Shown here: positions 43,257 to 52,388 of the stretch, in pieces
Position numbering within the stretch: position 1 is the stretch's first letter
Layout: each line of letters starts with the position of its first letter
The notes under the pieces: model-generated
Databases searched by the model: none
What the model saw: the letters and a program-made list of their open reading frames with translations, nothing else
What the model was told of the DNA's origin: nothing
Position numbers and translations under genes: made by a program
Assembly: GCF_003182275.1 (NCBI RefSeq)
Contig: NZ_QGTR01000005.1
Coordinates: forward strand, 186,001 to 250,000
Origin: Hoeflea marina
Lineage (GTDB): Bacteria; Pseudomonadota; Alphaproteobacteria; Rhizobiales; Rhizobiaceae
Direction of reading: 5' to 3'
Length of the DNA stretch: 64,000 nucleotides

Positions 43257-44165
43257 TCACCGTTGGCGCATGCCCCGCTGCGCCTGCGAGAGGCCGATGA
43301 AATCCCGCGCCGCCTGCGACAGCTGCGATCCGCGACGCCAGGCGACCCCCACCTGCACCATCGGCAGGCTGCCCGACACATCCCGAGATTCGATGCGGTC
43401 GCCCTCCAGCGACCAGGGCCGGTAGACAAGGTCCGGCAGCAGCGCCACCCCGGCGCCGGTCGCCACAAGGCTCCGCACCGCTTCCACGGAGCGGGTGCGG
43501 AAGGCGATGCGCGGCTTGCCGCCGATGGCGCTGAGCAGCTTGGCCGTGCTTTCTTCGATCTCGTCGATGGTCAGCATGATCACGGGTTCGTTGGCGAGGT
43601 CGGCGATCTCGATGCTCTCTGCGGAGGCCAGCCGGTGGCCGAGCGGCAACCAGAGCCGGTAGGGCGACACCTCGAGAATCTCGGTCTGCAGCGCCATGCG
43701 GTCGCGCAGATTGGAAACCACGATGACGGCAACATCGAGTTCGCCCCCCACCAACAGATGCTCGAGATAGTCGCCATTGTCCTCGATGGCCGACACTTCA
43801 ATTCCCGGAAAGGCGCGCCGGTATCGAGCCAGCAGGTCGGAGAGCACGTAGCCCGCCACCAGTGAGGTGACGCCGAGTTGCAGCGTGCCGCCGGAGATTT
43901 CGCGCTCGGCCGAGAAGCTGCGCCGCGCGTCCGACACGTCGGACAGGATCTTGGTGGCATGGCGGAGAAACTGGTGCCCCTTGTGGGTGATCAGGAGGCC
44001 GCGCGAATGGCGCTCGAACAGTTCCACGCCTAGATCGGTCTCTAGCCCCTTGATCGCCTCGGTCACCGCCGATTGCGAAATCGACAGATTTTGCGCGGCG
44101 CCCGACACCGTGCCCTCGGCGGCCACGGCGACAAAATACTGCAACTGGCGAAGGGAAAAGGCCAT
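43257..44165 (-). CDS. LysR-family transcriptional regulator
   Basis: A 302-residue LTTR: FSLRQLQYFVAVAAEGTVSGAAQNLSISQSAV is the winged helix, with residues 90-300 forming the periplasmic-binding-protein-like effector domain (GGTLQLGVTSLVAGYVLSDLL). It lies directly upstream of the block C importer operon in the same direction, and a LysR-type box follows its stop, so it most likely activates that operon. ATG 44165 is preferred over TTG 44183; the ribosome site is weak for both. Confidence 0.88.
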   Translation of the reverse strand: MAFSLRQLQYFVAVAAEGTVSGAAQNLSISQSAVTEAIKGLETDLGVELFERHSRGLLITHKGHQFLRHATKILSDVSDARRSFSAEREISGGTLQLGVTSLVAGYVLSDLLARYRRAFPGIEVSAIEDNGDYLEHLLVGGELDVAVIVVSNLRDRMALQTEILEVSPYRLWLPLGHRLASAESIEIADLANEPVIMLTIDEIEESTAKLLSAIGGKPRIAFRTRSVEAVRSLVATGAGVALLPDLVYRPWSLEGDRIESRDVSGSLPMVQVGVAWRRGSQLSQAARDFIGLSQAQRGMRQR

Positions 44166-44257
44166 GCTGCATCGGATCAGCAAAATTGCTGGCTGACAAC
44201 CGGTTCCTGCGTCGGCCGGGACTCAGCGGTTAGCTGGTCCGCGACCGCGACCACCGT

Positions 44258-44443
44258 TCACGACGGGTCGCTCTCCCGGATCGCGGCGCCATGATACCAG
44301 CAGTCATCCACGACGCTTTCGCTGATTTGCCTCAGGCGCTCGGCCTCCTTCAGCTTCGCCTTCTGCGCTTCGGCAAAGCCGGCGCGCCCGCCGACGGGGA
44401 ACTGGTAGACCTTTGCGGTTCCTTGCAATGCTGCCTGCGCCAT
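44258..44443 (-). CDS. gstI: Glutamine synthetase translation inhibitor GstI (DUF2735)
   Basis: A 61-residue basic protein (KVYQFPVGGRAGF; AEAQKAKLKEAERLRQIS; SVVDDCWYHGAAI) of the DUF2735 family, which in Rhizobium leguminosarum is GstI, a small protein that blocks glnII expression after transcription when nitrogen is plentiful. Length, sequence and position fit: it is divergent from glnII across a 441-bp regulatory gap. AAGGAG lies 8 nt before the ATG at 44443. In the model species NtrC represses gstI and activates glnII; the same circuit is inferred here. Confidence 0.88.
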   Translation of the reverse strand: MAQAALQGTAKVYQFPVGGRAGFAEAQKAKLKEAERLRQISESVVDDCWYHGAAIRESDPS

Positions 44444-44548
44444 GACTGGTCTCCTTGCAGATACACGTGGTCCAACGAATCCTGGACCTGATTGGTTTCC
44501 GGTTCATACCAGTTTCGCGGCAACAATTCATCAGCTAAATCACAAAAA

Positions 44549-44575
44549 ATAGGCAATTGCCTATATTATAGGCAA
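44549..44575. repeat. Interlocked AT-rich palindromes in the gstI promoter region
   Basis: Two perfect overlapping palindromes: 44549-44564 (ATAGGCAA with its complement) and 44557-44575 (TTGCCTATA with TATAGGCAA around one base). They form three alternating copies of one half-site. On the minus strand the region could hold gstI core promoter elements. Confidence 0.75.
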
Positions 44576-44625
44576 CACACCGTGATGCAGCGCTGCAGGC
44601 CGGCTTTTGCCGTTGCGGGACGGAA

Positions 44626-44642
44626 TGCGCCAAAATGTCGCC
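44626..44642. promoter_or_regulatory. NtrC-like enhancer candidate for glnII
   Basis: TGCGCC-AAAA-TGTCGCC matches the TGCACY-N4-TGGTGCA NtrC consensus at 9 of 13 defined positions, about 150 bp upstream of the sigma-54 element, a normal enhancer distance. Confidence 0.4.
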
Positions 44643-44772
44643 TCGATGATAGGCATCGAGCTCAGACGCCCGTCAAAACGGCAGCATTCTGCGTCGATTC
44701 AACGATTTTTCATGGAAAACTGCCCGCGGCCGCGCACCGCAAGCCTGCGGTGTCCGCCCCGATTCCCCCGGT

Positions 44773-44787
44773 TGGCACGTTTCATGC
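44773..44787 (+). promoter_or_regulatory. Sigma-54 promoter of glnII
   Basis: TGGCACG-TTTC-ATGC matches the TGGCACG-N4-TTGC consensus at all but one base, with the invariant GG and GC in correct spacing. It lies about 100 bp upstream of the glnII start, as expected for an NtrC-activated gene. Confidence 0.85.
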
Positions 44788-44884
44788 GTGTTGGAACTCA
44801 GCCGAGGTGGTGGCTTTGGCCGCCATCGCCATACGCATGAGAAAATTGGTTGCATCAGACCGCTTCGATCAGGAGAGACTAGCA

Positions 44885-45928
44885 ATGACGAAATACAGAC
44901 TCGAATACATCTGGCTGGACGGATACACACCGGTTCCGAATCTGCGCGGCAAGACGCAGATCAAGGAATTCGCGGATTTCCCGACGCTGGATGACCTGCC
45001 GCTGTGGGGCTTTGACGGGTCTTCGACGATGCAGGCAGAAGGCCGCAGCTCCGATTGCGTTCTCAAGCCGGTCGCCGTCTACCCGGATGCCGCCCGCACC
45101 AACGGCGTGCTGGTGCTGTGCGAAGTGATGATGCCTGATGGCGTCACCCCGCACCCCTCCAACAAGCGCGCCACCATTCTGGACGACGAGGGCGCCTGGT
45201 TCGGCTTCGAGCAGGAGTATTTCTTCTACCAGAACGGCCGTCCGCTCGGCTTCCCCGAAACCGGTTTCCCGGCCCCCCAGGGCCCGTACTACACCGGCGT
45301 CGGCTATTCCAATGTCGGCCCCATCGCCCGCCAGATCGTTGAGGAGCATCTCGACCTCTGCCTCGCCGCTGGCATCAACCACGAAGGCATCAATGCCGAA
45401 GTGGCCAAGGGCCAGTGGGAATTCCAGATCTTCGGCAAGGGCTCCAAGAAGGCCGCCGACGAAATGTGGATCGCCCGCTATCTGCTGCAGCGACTGACCG
45501 AAGCCTACGAGATCGACATCGAGTATCACTGCAAGCCGCTCGGCGACACGGACTGGAACGGCTCGGGCATGCATGCCAACTTCTCCACCACCTTCATGCG
45601 CGAGACCGGCGGCAAGGACTATTTCCTCGCCCTGATGGCCGCTTTCGAGAAGAACTGCGCCGATCACATCGAGGTCTACGGTCCCGACAACCACATGCGC
45701 CTGACGGGCAAGCACGAGACCCAGTCGATCGACCAGTTCAGCTGGGGCGTGGCCGACCGCGGCGCCTCGATCCGCGTTCCGCACAGCTTCGTCAAGAACG
45801 ACGCCTATCGCGGCTACCTGGAAGACCGCCGTCCGAACTCGCAGGGCGATCCCTACCAGATCGCCTCGCAGATCCTCAAGACCATTGCCGAGGTTCCGAC
45901 CGCCGGCAAGGCGTCCGCCGCCGCCTGA
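44885..45928 (+). CDS. glnII: Glutamine synthetase II
   Basis: A 347-residue eukaryotic-type glutamine synthetase, the second GS of rhizobia, forming glutamine from glutamate and ammonium with ATP. Typical motifs are IWLDGYTPVPNLRGKT, LPLWGFDGSSTMQAEG, AWFGFEQEYFFYQ (metal-binding glutamates) and DWNGSGMHANFSTTFMRE. It lacks the adenylylation loop of GSI and is controlled by transcription and GstI instead. The true start is the ATG at 44885, with AGGAGA upstream; the open frame extends further 5' but is non-coding promoter. A sigma-54 promoter precedes it and a terminator follows at 45950. Confidence 0.97.
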   Translation: MTKYRLEYIWLDGYTPVPNLRGKTQIKEFADFPTLDDLPLWGFDGSSTMQAEGRSSDCVLKPVAVYPDAARTNGVLVLCEVMMPDGVTPHPSNKRATILDDEGAWFGFEQEYFFYQNGRPLGFPETGFPAPQGPYYTGVGYSNVGPIARQIVEEHLDLCLAAGINHEGINAEVAKGQWEFQIFGKGSKKAADEMWIARYLLQRLTEAYEIDIEYHCKPLGDTDWNGSGMHANFSTTFMRETGGKDYFLALMAAFEKNCADHIEVYGPDNHMRLTGKHETQSIDQFSWGVADRGASIRVPHSFVKNDAYRGYLEDRRPNSQGDPYQIASQILKTIAEVPTAGKASAAA

Positions 45929-45949
45929 GGCGGAGCGGGCAAGCAGATC

Positions 45950-45979
45950 GGCCGGGGCGCTCGCGCGTCCCGGCCTTTT
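45950..45979 (+). terminator. Rho-independent terminator of glnII
   Basis: GGCCGGG (45950-45956) pairs with CCCGGCC (45969-45975), followed by TTTT; a GCG/CGC pairing in the loop can extend the structure. It lies 21 bp after the stop codon. Confidence 0.8.
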
Positions 45980-46117
45980 CATGTCGCCCCGCCACAGCCA
46001 GAGCGGCGGCCCCAGCCCAACGGGCCACAATCGCGCTGACAAGCCGCCATTCACGCGATAGAAGCGATCGGCAACCTCGGCGCCGTCGCCGGGATCCACG
46101 CATAGGAGGACAGCCTG

Positions 46118-46354
46118 ATGGCAAACCGCCCCCGCCGACCGGTCAGCGCCCTGGAGACCGCCGAGGCAGTGTTCAAGCCGGCCAAGCCGGCCGCAGCCCC
46201 GGCGCCCGCCAGGGCCGCGGCCCCGCCCGGTGCCCGCGAACTGGTCTCGATTCGCATCGATCAGGATGTTCTGGAGCATTTCCAGGCGGGCGGCCCAGGC
46301 TGGCAGGACCGCATCAACGAAGCGCTTCGGGCCGCGGTAGCCGCAACGATCTGA
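46118..46354 (+). CDS. BrnA-family antitoxin-like protein (orphan)
   Basis: A 78-residue protein. An Ala/Pro-rich N-terminal arm (1-40) leads to LVSIRIDQDVLEHFQAGGPG and WQDRINEALRAAV, the ribbon-helix-helix type BrnA antitoxin domain (about 41-75). AGGAGG lies 8 nt before the ATG. BrnA normally follows and neutralises the BrnT ribonuclease, but no BrnT-like frame lies on either side, so it is an orphan that may act only as a DNA-binding regulator. It sits between glnII and glnK. Confidence 0.78.
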   Translation: MANRPRRPVSALETAEAVFKPAKPAAAPAPARAAAPPGARELVSIRIDQDVLEHFQAGGPGWQDRINEALRAAVAATI

Positions 46355-46865
46355 CCTGCATCGTGCCGGCGGGCCGCGGTGATCACGGCAGGCCCGATCC
46401 GGAGGCTTTGGCGTCACCCGGCCTCGGCGGGTGTGTGGCTCGACACGCCCGCCGACTGGCATTGCCCACCTGTCGCAGCCATCGGTGCCGCTGCCGCAAA
46501 ACCATTCACAGGTAAACAGGATCTTTCCCCGCCGCCGGTCGGTGCCGGTGAACCTGCTCCACGTCCCGCCATTCCGCGCCGCCGGACGCGGCTGCGGCGC
46601 TTCCGCTGACAGGCAGGCTGCCAATCCGCATTCCCCGGCACCGACCGCGGCGGGGTTGGAACCGGCGGATTGCGGCCGCTTCCCCCACCGCGCCCGAGGG
46701 CAGGCGACACTGATTCTTGGCGCTGGAGGGTAGTCCTCGCCCGCCGTGGTGCGAAAAGCGGCACTGCCTGTTTTTGCGCCACGAACATTCGTCGGACTGA
46801 TCAATTCTTGGGCATATCAGGCACAAATGCGGCTGAATTCCGTTGTTTTGCGGCGGAATCGAGTC
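46355..46865. other. Gene-free stretch before the glnK promoter
   Basis: About 510 bp with no frame that looks like a real protein: the open frames are short and of shifting, arginine/proline-rich composition. It contains an imperfect inverted repeat GGTGCGAAAA (46748-46757) with TTTTTGCGCC (46771-46780), about 100 bp upstream of the sigma-54 element, a possible enhancer-binding region. Otherwise I see nothing definite. Confidence 0.5.
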
Positions 46866-46880
46866 TGGCACGGCATTTGA
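46866..46880 (+). promoter_or_regulatory. Sigma-54-type promoter of glnK-amtB
   Basis: TGGCACG-GCAT-TTGA fits the sigma-54 consensus except that the -12 GC is GA. It is 87 bp upstream of the glnK start. glnK-amtB operons are normally NtrC/sigma-54 dependent. Confidence 0.65.
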
Positions 46881-46948
46881 TTAGAGAAGGACGAGCGTGG
46901 GCGTTTGTAACGCGTTCCCGGTCGACAAAGGCGGCATGGCCGCAGTGA

Positions 46949-47305
<357 letters not shown>

Positions 47306-47331
47306 CCGTCGCGATTTACAGGAGTCTTTCC

Positions 47332-48702
47332 ATGCCAAAACTTACGACCAACCGGATCGGCGCCGGCATTGCGGCATTTGCCGCCTCCGCGCTGACGCCT
47401 CTCGTGGCTTTCGCCCAGGATACGACCACGGCTGCCGCACCCGCGGTTGAAGCCGTGGCTGCGACCATCAACAAGGGCGACACAGCCTGGATGATGACAT
47501 CCTCGCTGCTCGTCCTCTTCATGCTCGTTCCCGGCCTGGCCTTGTTCTATGGCGGTCTTGTCCGCACCAAGAACATGCTCTCGCTTCTGATGCAGTGCAC
47601 CCTGATCGCCGCCACCGTCATGGTGATCTGGGTGTTCTGGGGCTACTCCTTCGCCTTCGGCGGCGGCACCTCGCCCTACTGGGGCGGCATGGGCAAGCTC
47701 TTCCTCTCGGGGGTGACGCTTGACTCGACCGCGGCCACCTTCACCGATGGCGTGGTCCTGCCGGAATATGTCTTCATCGCCTTCCAGATGACCTTCGCCT
47801 GCATCACCCCGGCGCTCTTCGTCGGCGCATTCGCCGAGCGGATGAAGTTCTCCTCGGTGCTGCTCTTCACCGTGCTCTGGGTCACCGTCGTCTACTTCCC
47901 GATCGCCCACATGGTCTGGGACGGCGCCGGCCTGATCTTCAACATGGGCGCCATCGACTTTGCCGGCGGCACCGTGGTGCACATCAATGCCGGTATTGCC
48001 GCTCTGGTGGCGTCGATCGTCATCGGCCCGCGCATCGGCCTGGGCAAGGACATGATGGCCCCGCATTCGATGACGCTGACCATGGTCGGCGCCGCGATGC
48101 TCTGGGTCGGCTGGTTCGGCTTCAATGCCGGCTCAAACCTGGAAGCGACCGCCGGCGCAACGCTGGCAATGATGAACACCTTCGTCTGCACCGCCGGCGC
48201 CATCATCAGCTGGTGTGCGGTTGAGGCCATCTTCCGCGGCAAGGCCTCCGGCCTCGGCGCGGCCTCCGGCATGGTCGCCGGTCTCGTCGCCATCACGCCG
48301 GCCTGCGGCACGACGGGTCCCGTCGGCGCCATCGTCCTCGGGCTGGCTGTCTCGCCGATCTGCTACCTCTTCGTCTCCAAGGTGAAGGCGAAGTTCGGCT
48401 ACGACGACAGCCTCGACGTCTTCGGCGTCCACGGCATCGGCGGCATTGTCGGCGCCATCGGCACCGGCATTCTCTGCGCCCCGTCGCTGGGTGGCACTGG
48501 CTACGTGGTCGAGGCCGGCACCATGGGCGCTCAGCTTTACGCCCAGATCTCGGCCGTTGTCATCACCATCGTCTGGTCGGGCATCGGCTCGCTGGTCCTG
48601 CTCTACATCGTCAAGGCCATCCTCGGCCTGCGGGTCAGTCCGGAAGACGAACGCCAGGGTCTCGACCTCTCGTCGCACGGCGAGGCCGCCTACCACAGCT
48701 GA
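47332..48702 (+). CDS. amtB: Ammonium transporter AmtB
   Basis: A 456-residue ammonium channel with a cleavable signal (about 1-29, ending FAQ) and 11 predicted transmembrane helices. Family motifs include GLALFYGGLVRTKNM, DFAGGTVVHINAG with a pore histidine, MLWVGWFGFNAGS, and DVFGVHGIGGIVGAIGTG with the second pore histidine. It conducts ammonium across the inner membrane and is gated by GlnK. GGAG lies 7 nt before the ATG at 47332. A strong terminator follows. Confidence 0.97.
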   Translation: MPKLTTNRIGAGIAAFAASALTPLVAFAQDTTTAAAPAVEAVAATINKGDTAWMMTSSLLVLFMLVPGLALFYGGLVRTKNMLSLLMQCTLIAATVMVIWVFWGYSFAFGGGTSPYWGGMGKLFLSGVTLDSTAATFTDGVVLPEYVFIAFQMTFACITPALFVGAFAERMKFSSVLLFTVLWVTVVYFPIAHMVWDGAGLIFNMGAIDFAGGTVVHINAGIAALVASIVIGPRIGLGKDMMAPHSMTLTMVGAAMLWVGWFGFNAGSNLEATAGATLAMMNTFVCTAGAIISWCAVEAIFRGKASGLGAASGMVAGLVAITPACGTTGPVGAIVLGLAVSPICYLFVSKVKAKFGYDDSLDVFGVHGIGGIVGAIGTGILCAPSLGGTGYVVEAGTMGAQLYAQISAVVITIVWSGIGSLVLLYIVKAILGLRVSPEDERQGLDLSSHGEAAYHS

Positions 48703-48726
48703 CCGCTGCGGATTGGAGCCATTGAG

Positions 48727-48756
48727 CGCGGCCCGGATCATTCCGGGCCGCGTTTT
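48727..48756 (+). terminator. Rho-independent terminator of glnK-amtB
   Basis: A perfect 11-bp stem (CGCGGCCCGGA and its complement) with a TCAT loop is followed by TTTT, 25 bp after the amtB stop codon. Confidence 0.92.
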
Positions 48757-48774
48757 CGTGTCCGACGCGGATGG

Positions 48775-48790
48775 TTAATGTGGCATTAAC
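48775..48790. promoter_or_regulatory. CtrA box upstream of ftsK
   Basis: TTAA-N7-TTAAC, an exact match to the alphaproteobacterial CtrA consensus, lies 71 bp before the ftsK start. The wider GGTTAAT/ATTAACC palindrome (48773-48791) makes it match on both strands. Confidence 0.65.
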
Positions 48791-48861
48791 CGCCCTCCGG
48801 TTAGGGTTGCGCAAGGCGGGCCTCTCGACGGCCCGGACAACCGATTCGGACAGTTGTGACC

Positions 48862-51534
48862 ATGCGAACAAGTACCCCCAATGTCATGCCCGGCACTCCG
48901 CGCGGTAACACCGCCATGGCCAGCCTCGTGCACCGGCAGCTGCAGCTCTTGGCAGCGGTGGCGATCTTCGTGGGCCTCGGTCTCGCGGCGGCGGCGCTGG
49001 GCACATGGAATGTCGATGATCCGAGCTTCTCCAATGCCAGCGGCACGGTGCCGACCAATGTGCTGGGATATACGGGCGCCGCCTTCGCCGACCTGGTGAT
49101 GCAGTTCTTCGGCATTGCCGGCGTCGTGGCTCTTCTGCCTGCGCTGTTCTGGGGTCTGGCGATGCTGCGGGACACCGGCATCGATCGCAAGCCGCAACGC
49201 TCGGCCGCCTGGTTCGGCAGCGCCTGGCTGTCGGCCGCGCTCTTCGGGCTGTTTCCCGCCTCGGCCGCATGGCCGCTGCCCAATGGCCTGGGAGGCGTCC
49301 TCGGCGACATGGCTCTCAAGATCCCGGCCCTGTTTCTGGGCGCATTTCCGTCCGGTGCGGTGGCGCTGATCATCGGCGTGGCGCTGCTTGCGCCCGCCGG
49401 CTGGCTGTTCCTGTTCGGTGCCGGCCTTCTTCGCCGCAAGCCTGCCGCGGTCAAGGAAATTCCCCTTGAGGACGAGGACAGTGACGGTGACGAGGAAGCC
49501 GATGGCGACGGCGGCTGGCTGGCGCTCGGCGCCATCACCCATGCCTATTACACCTGGCGCGGCCGCCTGCGCCGCCTGACGGGGCGCTCGTCCGCCAACC
49601 GGATCCGCAAGCTCGGACCGGACGATGAACCCATGGATCTGCATGCAACGGCCGATGACTCATCCATCGATGGCCGCGACAGCTGGAGCGTGCGCGCCGA
49701 ACCCGCCTTCGAGCCGGTCCGCCAGCCGGCATCCGGTGGCCGCCGCGCCGACCCGGAAATGAGCGCCCCCCGCCGCCGGATCGACGACGAGCCGCCCTTC
49801 GACATGGACGACGACCTGCCGGTCCCCGACGGCATCCTGGTTGACGACGACGAGGATCCCGCGGCCGACTGGCAGCCGCGCGCCCAGCCGCCGCGTGCGC
49901 CGCCGCCGCAGGCGAGCACCGTGCGGATCGCGCCGCAGGCCGAAAGGCCGAAGCCCGGCAGCCGTGTTCACAAGGACGCCCAGACCTCCATGCTCGAGGA
50001 GCGCGGCTTCGCGCTGCCGTCGCTGCATCTCCTCGCCGAGGCCAAGAGCATCACCAAGGACTCCTCGCTTTCGCCGGAGGCCCTGGAGCAGAATGCCCGC
50101 ATGCTCGAGGGCGTGCTCGAGGATTTCGGCGTCAAGGGAGAGATCATCCACGTCCGCCCGGGCCCGGTCGTCACCATGTACGAGCTCGAGCCCGCGCCCG
50201 GCATCAAGTCGTCCCGGGTCATCGGCCTTGCCGACGACATCGCCCGCTCGATGAGCGCCATTGCCGCCCGCGTCGCAGTCGTCCCCGGCCGCAACGCCAT
50301 CGGCATCGAGCTGCCCAATCTCAAGCGCGAGACCGTCTATCTGCGCGAGCTCATCGCCAGCCGCGATTTCGAGAACTCCAAGGCCAAGCTCGGCCTGGCG
50401 CTGGGCAAGACCATCGGCGGCGAGGCGGTGATCGCCGATCTGGCCAAGATGCCGCATCTTCTTGTGGCCGGAACCACCGGTTCGGGCAAGTCGGTCGCCA
50501 TCAACACCATGATCCTGTCGATCCTCTACCGCATGGATCCCTCCATGTGCCGGCTGATCATGATCGACCCGAAAATGCTCGAACTTTCCGTCTATGACGG
50601 CATTCCGCACCTGCTCACCCCGGTGGTCACCGACCCGAAAAAGGCTGTGGTGGCGCTGAAATGGACCGTGCGCGAGATGGAGCAGCGCTACAAGAAGATG
50701 TCCAAGCTCGGCGTGCGCAACATCGACGGCTTCAACGCCCGGGTCGAGCAGGCGGCCGGCAAGGGCGAGCCGATCACCCGCACGGTGCAGACCGGCTTTG
50801 ACCGCCACACCGGCGAAGCGGTCTACGAGACCGAGGAGTTCGACCTCGAGGCGATGCCCTACATCGTCGTCATCATCGACGAGATGGCCGACCTGATGAT
50901 GGTCGCGGGCAAGGACATCGAAGGCGCCGTGCAGCGGCTGGCGCAGATGGCGCGCGCCGCCGGCATCCACGTCGTCATGGCCACGCAGCGTCCCTCGGTG
51001 GACGTCATCACCGGCACCATCAAGGCCAACTTCCCCACCCGCATCTCCTTCCAGGTGACGTCGAAGATCGATTCGCGCACCATCCTGGGCGAACAGGGCG
51101 GCGAGCAGCTCCTCGGCATGGGCGACATGCTCTACATGGCCGGCGGCGGCCGCATCCAGCGCGTCCACGGTCCCTTCGTCTCCGACTCGGAGGTCGAGGA
51201 TGTGGTGGCCTATCTCAAGACCCAGGGCGTGCCGGATTATCTCGATGCCATCACCGAGGATGACGAAGAAGAGGACGGCGGTGGCGGCGGCGGCGGTCCT
51301 GCCGGAACCTCCAACCTGGCCGACTCCGAGGATCCCTATGACCAGGCGGTGGCCATCGTGCTGCGCGACGAGAAGGCCTCGACCTCCTACATCCAGCGTC
51401 GCCTCGGCATCGGCTACAACCGCGCCGCCTCGCTGATCGAGCGGATGGAGAAGGAGGGCATCATCGGACCCGCCAACCACGCCGGCAAGCGCGAGATCCT
51501 GGTGCCGACCGAGGGCGACATCGATCCGCGGTGA
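48862..51534 (+). CDS. ftsK: DNA translocase FtsK
   Basis: An 890-residue cell-division DNA pump. The N-terminal domain has four to five transmembrane helices (about 25-190) that target the septum. An acidic/proline-rich linker (200-370) is followed by the RecA-like motor with Walker A GTTGSGKS at 537-544 and Walker [12 protein letters not shown]. The C-terminal gamma winged helix ([18 protein letters not shown]) reads KOPS-type polarity sequences. It aligns dif sites and activates XerCD resolution. ATG 48862 is preferred over GTG 48856. A CtrA box lies upstream; lolA and xthA follow as in related genomes. Confidence 0.96.
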   Translation: MRTSTPNVMPGTPRGNTAMASLVHRQLQLLAAVAIFVGLGLAAAALGTWNVDDPSFSNASGTVPTNVLGYTGAAFADLVMQFFGIAGVVALLPALFWGLAMLRDTGIDRKPQRSAAWFGSAWLSAALFGLFPASAAWPLPNGLGGVLGDMALKIPALFLGAFPSGAVALIIGVALLAPAGWLFLFGAGLLRRKPAAVKEIPLEDEDSDGDEEADGDGGWLALGAITHAYYTWRGRLRRLTGRSSANRIRKLGPDDEPMDLHATADDSSIDGRDSWSVRAEPAFEPVRQPASGGRRADPEMSAPRRRIDDEPPFDMDDDLPVPDGILVDDDEDPAADWQPRAQPPRAPPPQASTVRIAPQAERPKPGSRVHKDAQTSMLEERGFALPSLHLLAEAKSITKDSSLSPEALEQNARMLEGVLEDFGVKGEIIHVRPGPVVTMYELEPAPGIKSSRVIGLADDIARSMSAIAARVAVVPGRNAIGIELPNLKRETVYLRELIASRDFENSKAKLGLALGKTIGGEAVIADLAKMPHLLVAGTTGSGKSVAINTMILSILYRMDPSMCRLIMIDPKMLELSVYDGIPHLLTPVVTDPKKAVVALKWTVREMEQRYKKMSKLGVRNIDGFNARVEQAAGKGEPITRTVQTGFDRHTGEAVYETEEFDLEAMPYIVVIIDEMADLMMVAGKDIEGAVQRLAQMARAAGIHVVMATQRPSVDVITGTIKANFPTRISFQVTSKIDSRTILGEQGGEQLLGMGDMLYMAGGGRIQRVHGPFVSDSEVEDVVAYLKTQGVPDYLDAITEDDEEEDGGGGGGGPAGTSNLADSEDPYDQAVAIVLRDEKASTSYIQRRLGIGYNRAASLIERMEKEGIIGPANHAGKREILVPTEGDIDPR

Positions 51535-51603
51535 ACCCGGCGCAAATGTCATACTGGTGCCGCAGTTGAGCGCCAAACAGCGCCAATGAACAAGGAGAAT
51601 CCC

Positions 51604-52278
51604 ATGCCCACAGCGATCCAGACGGCAGCAGGCGGTCGATTCGATTCGGGCCGCCGCGCGTGGCTCCGCGCGACTTTCGGCATCGCAATGGCCTTGACTG
51701 TCCCGGCGGCCGGGCTGACGGCCGGCCCGGCCCAGGCGCAGGGATCCGCCGCCGCGCAGAAGATCGCCGACCACTTCGCCTCGGTCAAATCGATGACCGG
51801 CGAATTCGTCCAGTTCGGCCCCAGCGGCGAGCAGACGGGCGGCAAGTTCTTCCTCGACCGCCCCGGCAAGCTGCGCTTCAACTACGAGGACCCCTCGCCC
51901 ATCCGCGTCATTGCCGACGGCAAGGGCGTGGTGATCGGCAATCGCAAGCTGCGCACCTGGGATCTCTATCCGCTGTCGGCGACGCCGCTGAAACTGCTGC
52001 TGTCGGAGCGGATCGATCTGTCCGAGCAGATGGTGCGCTCAGTCAAGGAAGACCCCGATCTGACCACCATCGTGCTCGGTGACAAGTCGGTCTTCGGCGA
52101 CTCGACCATCTCCATGATGTTCGACCCCAAGACCTATGACCTCCGGCAGTGGACGATCCGCGACGCCCAGGGCAAGGACACCTCGGTGATGATCTTCAAC
52201 GTCCAGACCGGCGTCAAGTTTGCCGATGATGTCTTCCGCATCCCCTATGAGGACGTGCGCAAGAAGAAGAACCGCTGA
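51604..52278 (+). CDS. lolA: Outer-membrane lipoprotein carrier LolA-like protein
   Basis: A 224-residue periplasmic carrier. The signal has a twin-arginine-like start (RRAWLR) and a hydrophobic stretch ending AQAQ near residue 45. The mature part has the LolA beta-sheet hallmarks KSMTGEFVQFGPSGEQTGGKF, RPGKLRFNYEDPSP and the VIGNRKLRTWDLYPL strand. It shuttles lipoproteins from LolCDE to the outer membrane. AAGGAG six bases before the second ATG (51604) decides the start; the ATG at 51586 overlaps that site. It follows ftsK by 69 bp. Confidence 0.88.
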   Translation: MPTAIQTAAGGRFDSGRRAWLRATFGIAMALTVPAAGLTAGPAQAQGSAAAQKIADHFASVKSMTGEFVQFGPSGEQTGGKFFLDRPGKLRFNYEDPSPIRVIADGKGVVIGNRKLRTWDLYPLSATPLKLLLSERIDLSEQMVRSVKEDPDLTTIVLGDKSVFGDSTISMMFDPKTYDLRQWTIRDAQGKDTSVMIFNVQTGVKFADDVFRIPYEDVRKKKNR

Positions 52279-52388
52279 GCCGACTTGGCTGTGGATGAGG
52301 CCGGATATGTGCCATTTGGCGCATGTGCGGGCGCCTGCGGTGCGCCATAGTCGCACCCGCATCCGATTCCCCGAGCAAGGCCTTTCCC

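Larger units (their letters stand above)
44444..44884. promoter_or_regulatory. gstI-glnII divergent control region
   Basis: A 441-bp gene-free stretch that holds the gstI leader (with an inverted repeat GGTCCA/TGGACC at 44469-44474 and 44483-44488), the AT-rich palindromes at 44549-44575, the NtrC-like site at 44626-44642, the sigma-54 element at 44773-44787 and an ~85 nt glnII leader ending in AGGAG. Confidence 0.75.

Noticed and set aside
46379-46871. Short open frames on both strands in the glnK leader
   Set aside because: No ribosome sites, erratic arginine/proline-rich composition and no family resemblance; treated as non-coding.
49660-51774. Long minus-strand open frame opposite ftsK
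   Set aside because: Antisense shadow, low-complexity His/Asp/Gly-rich translation.
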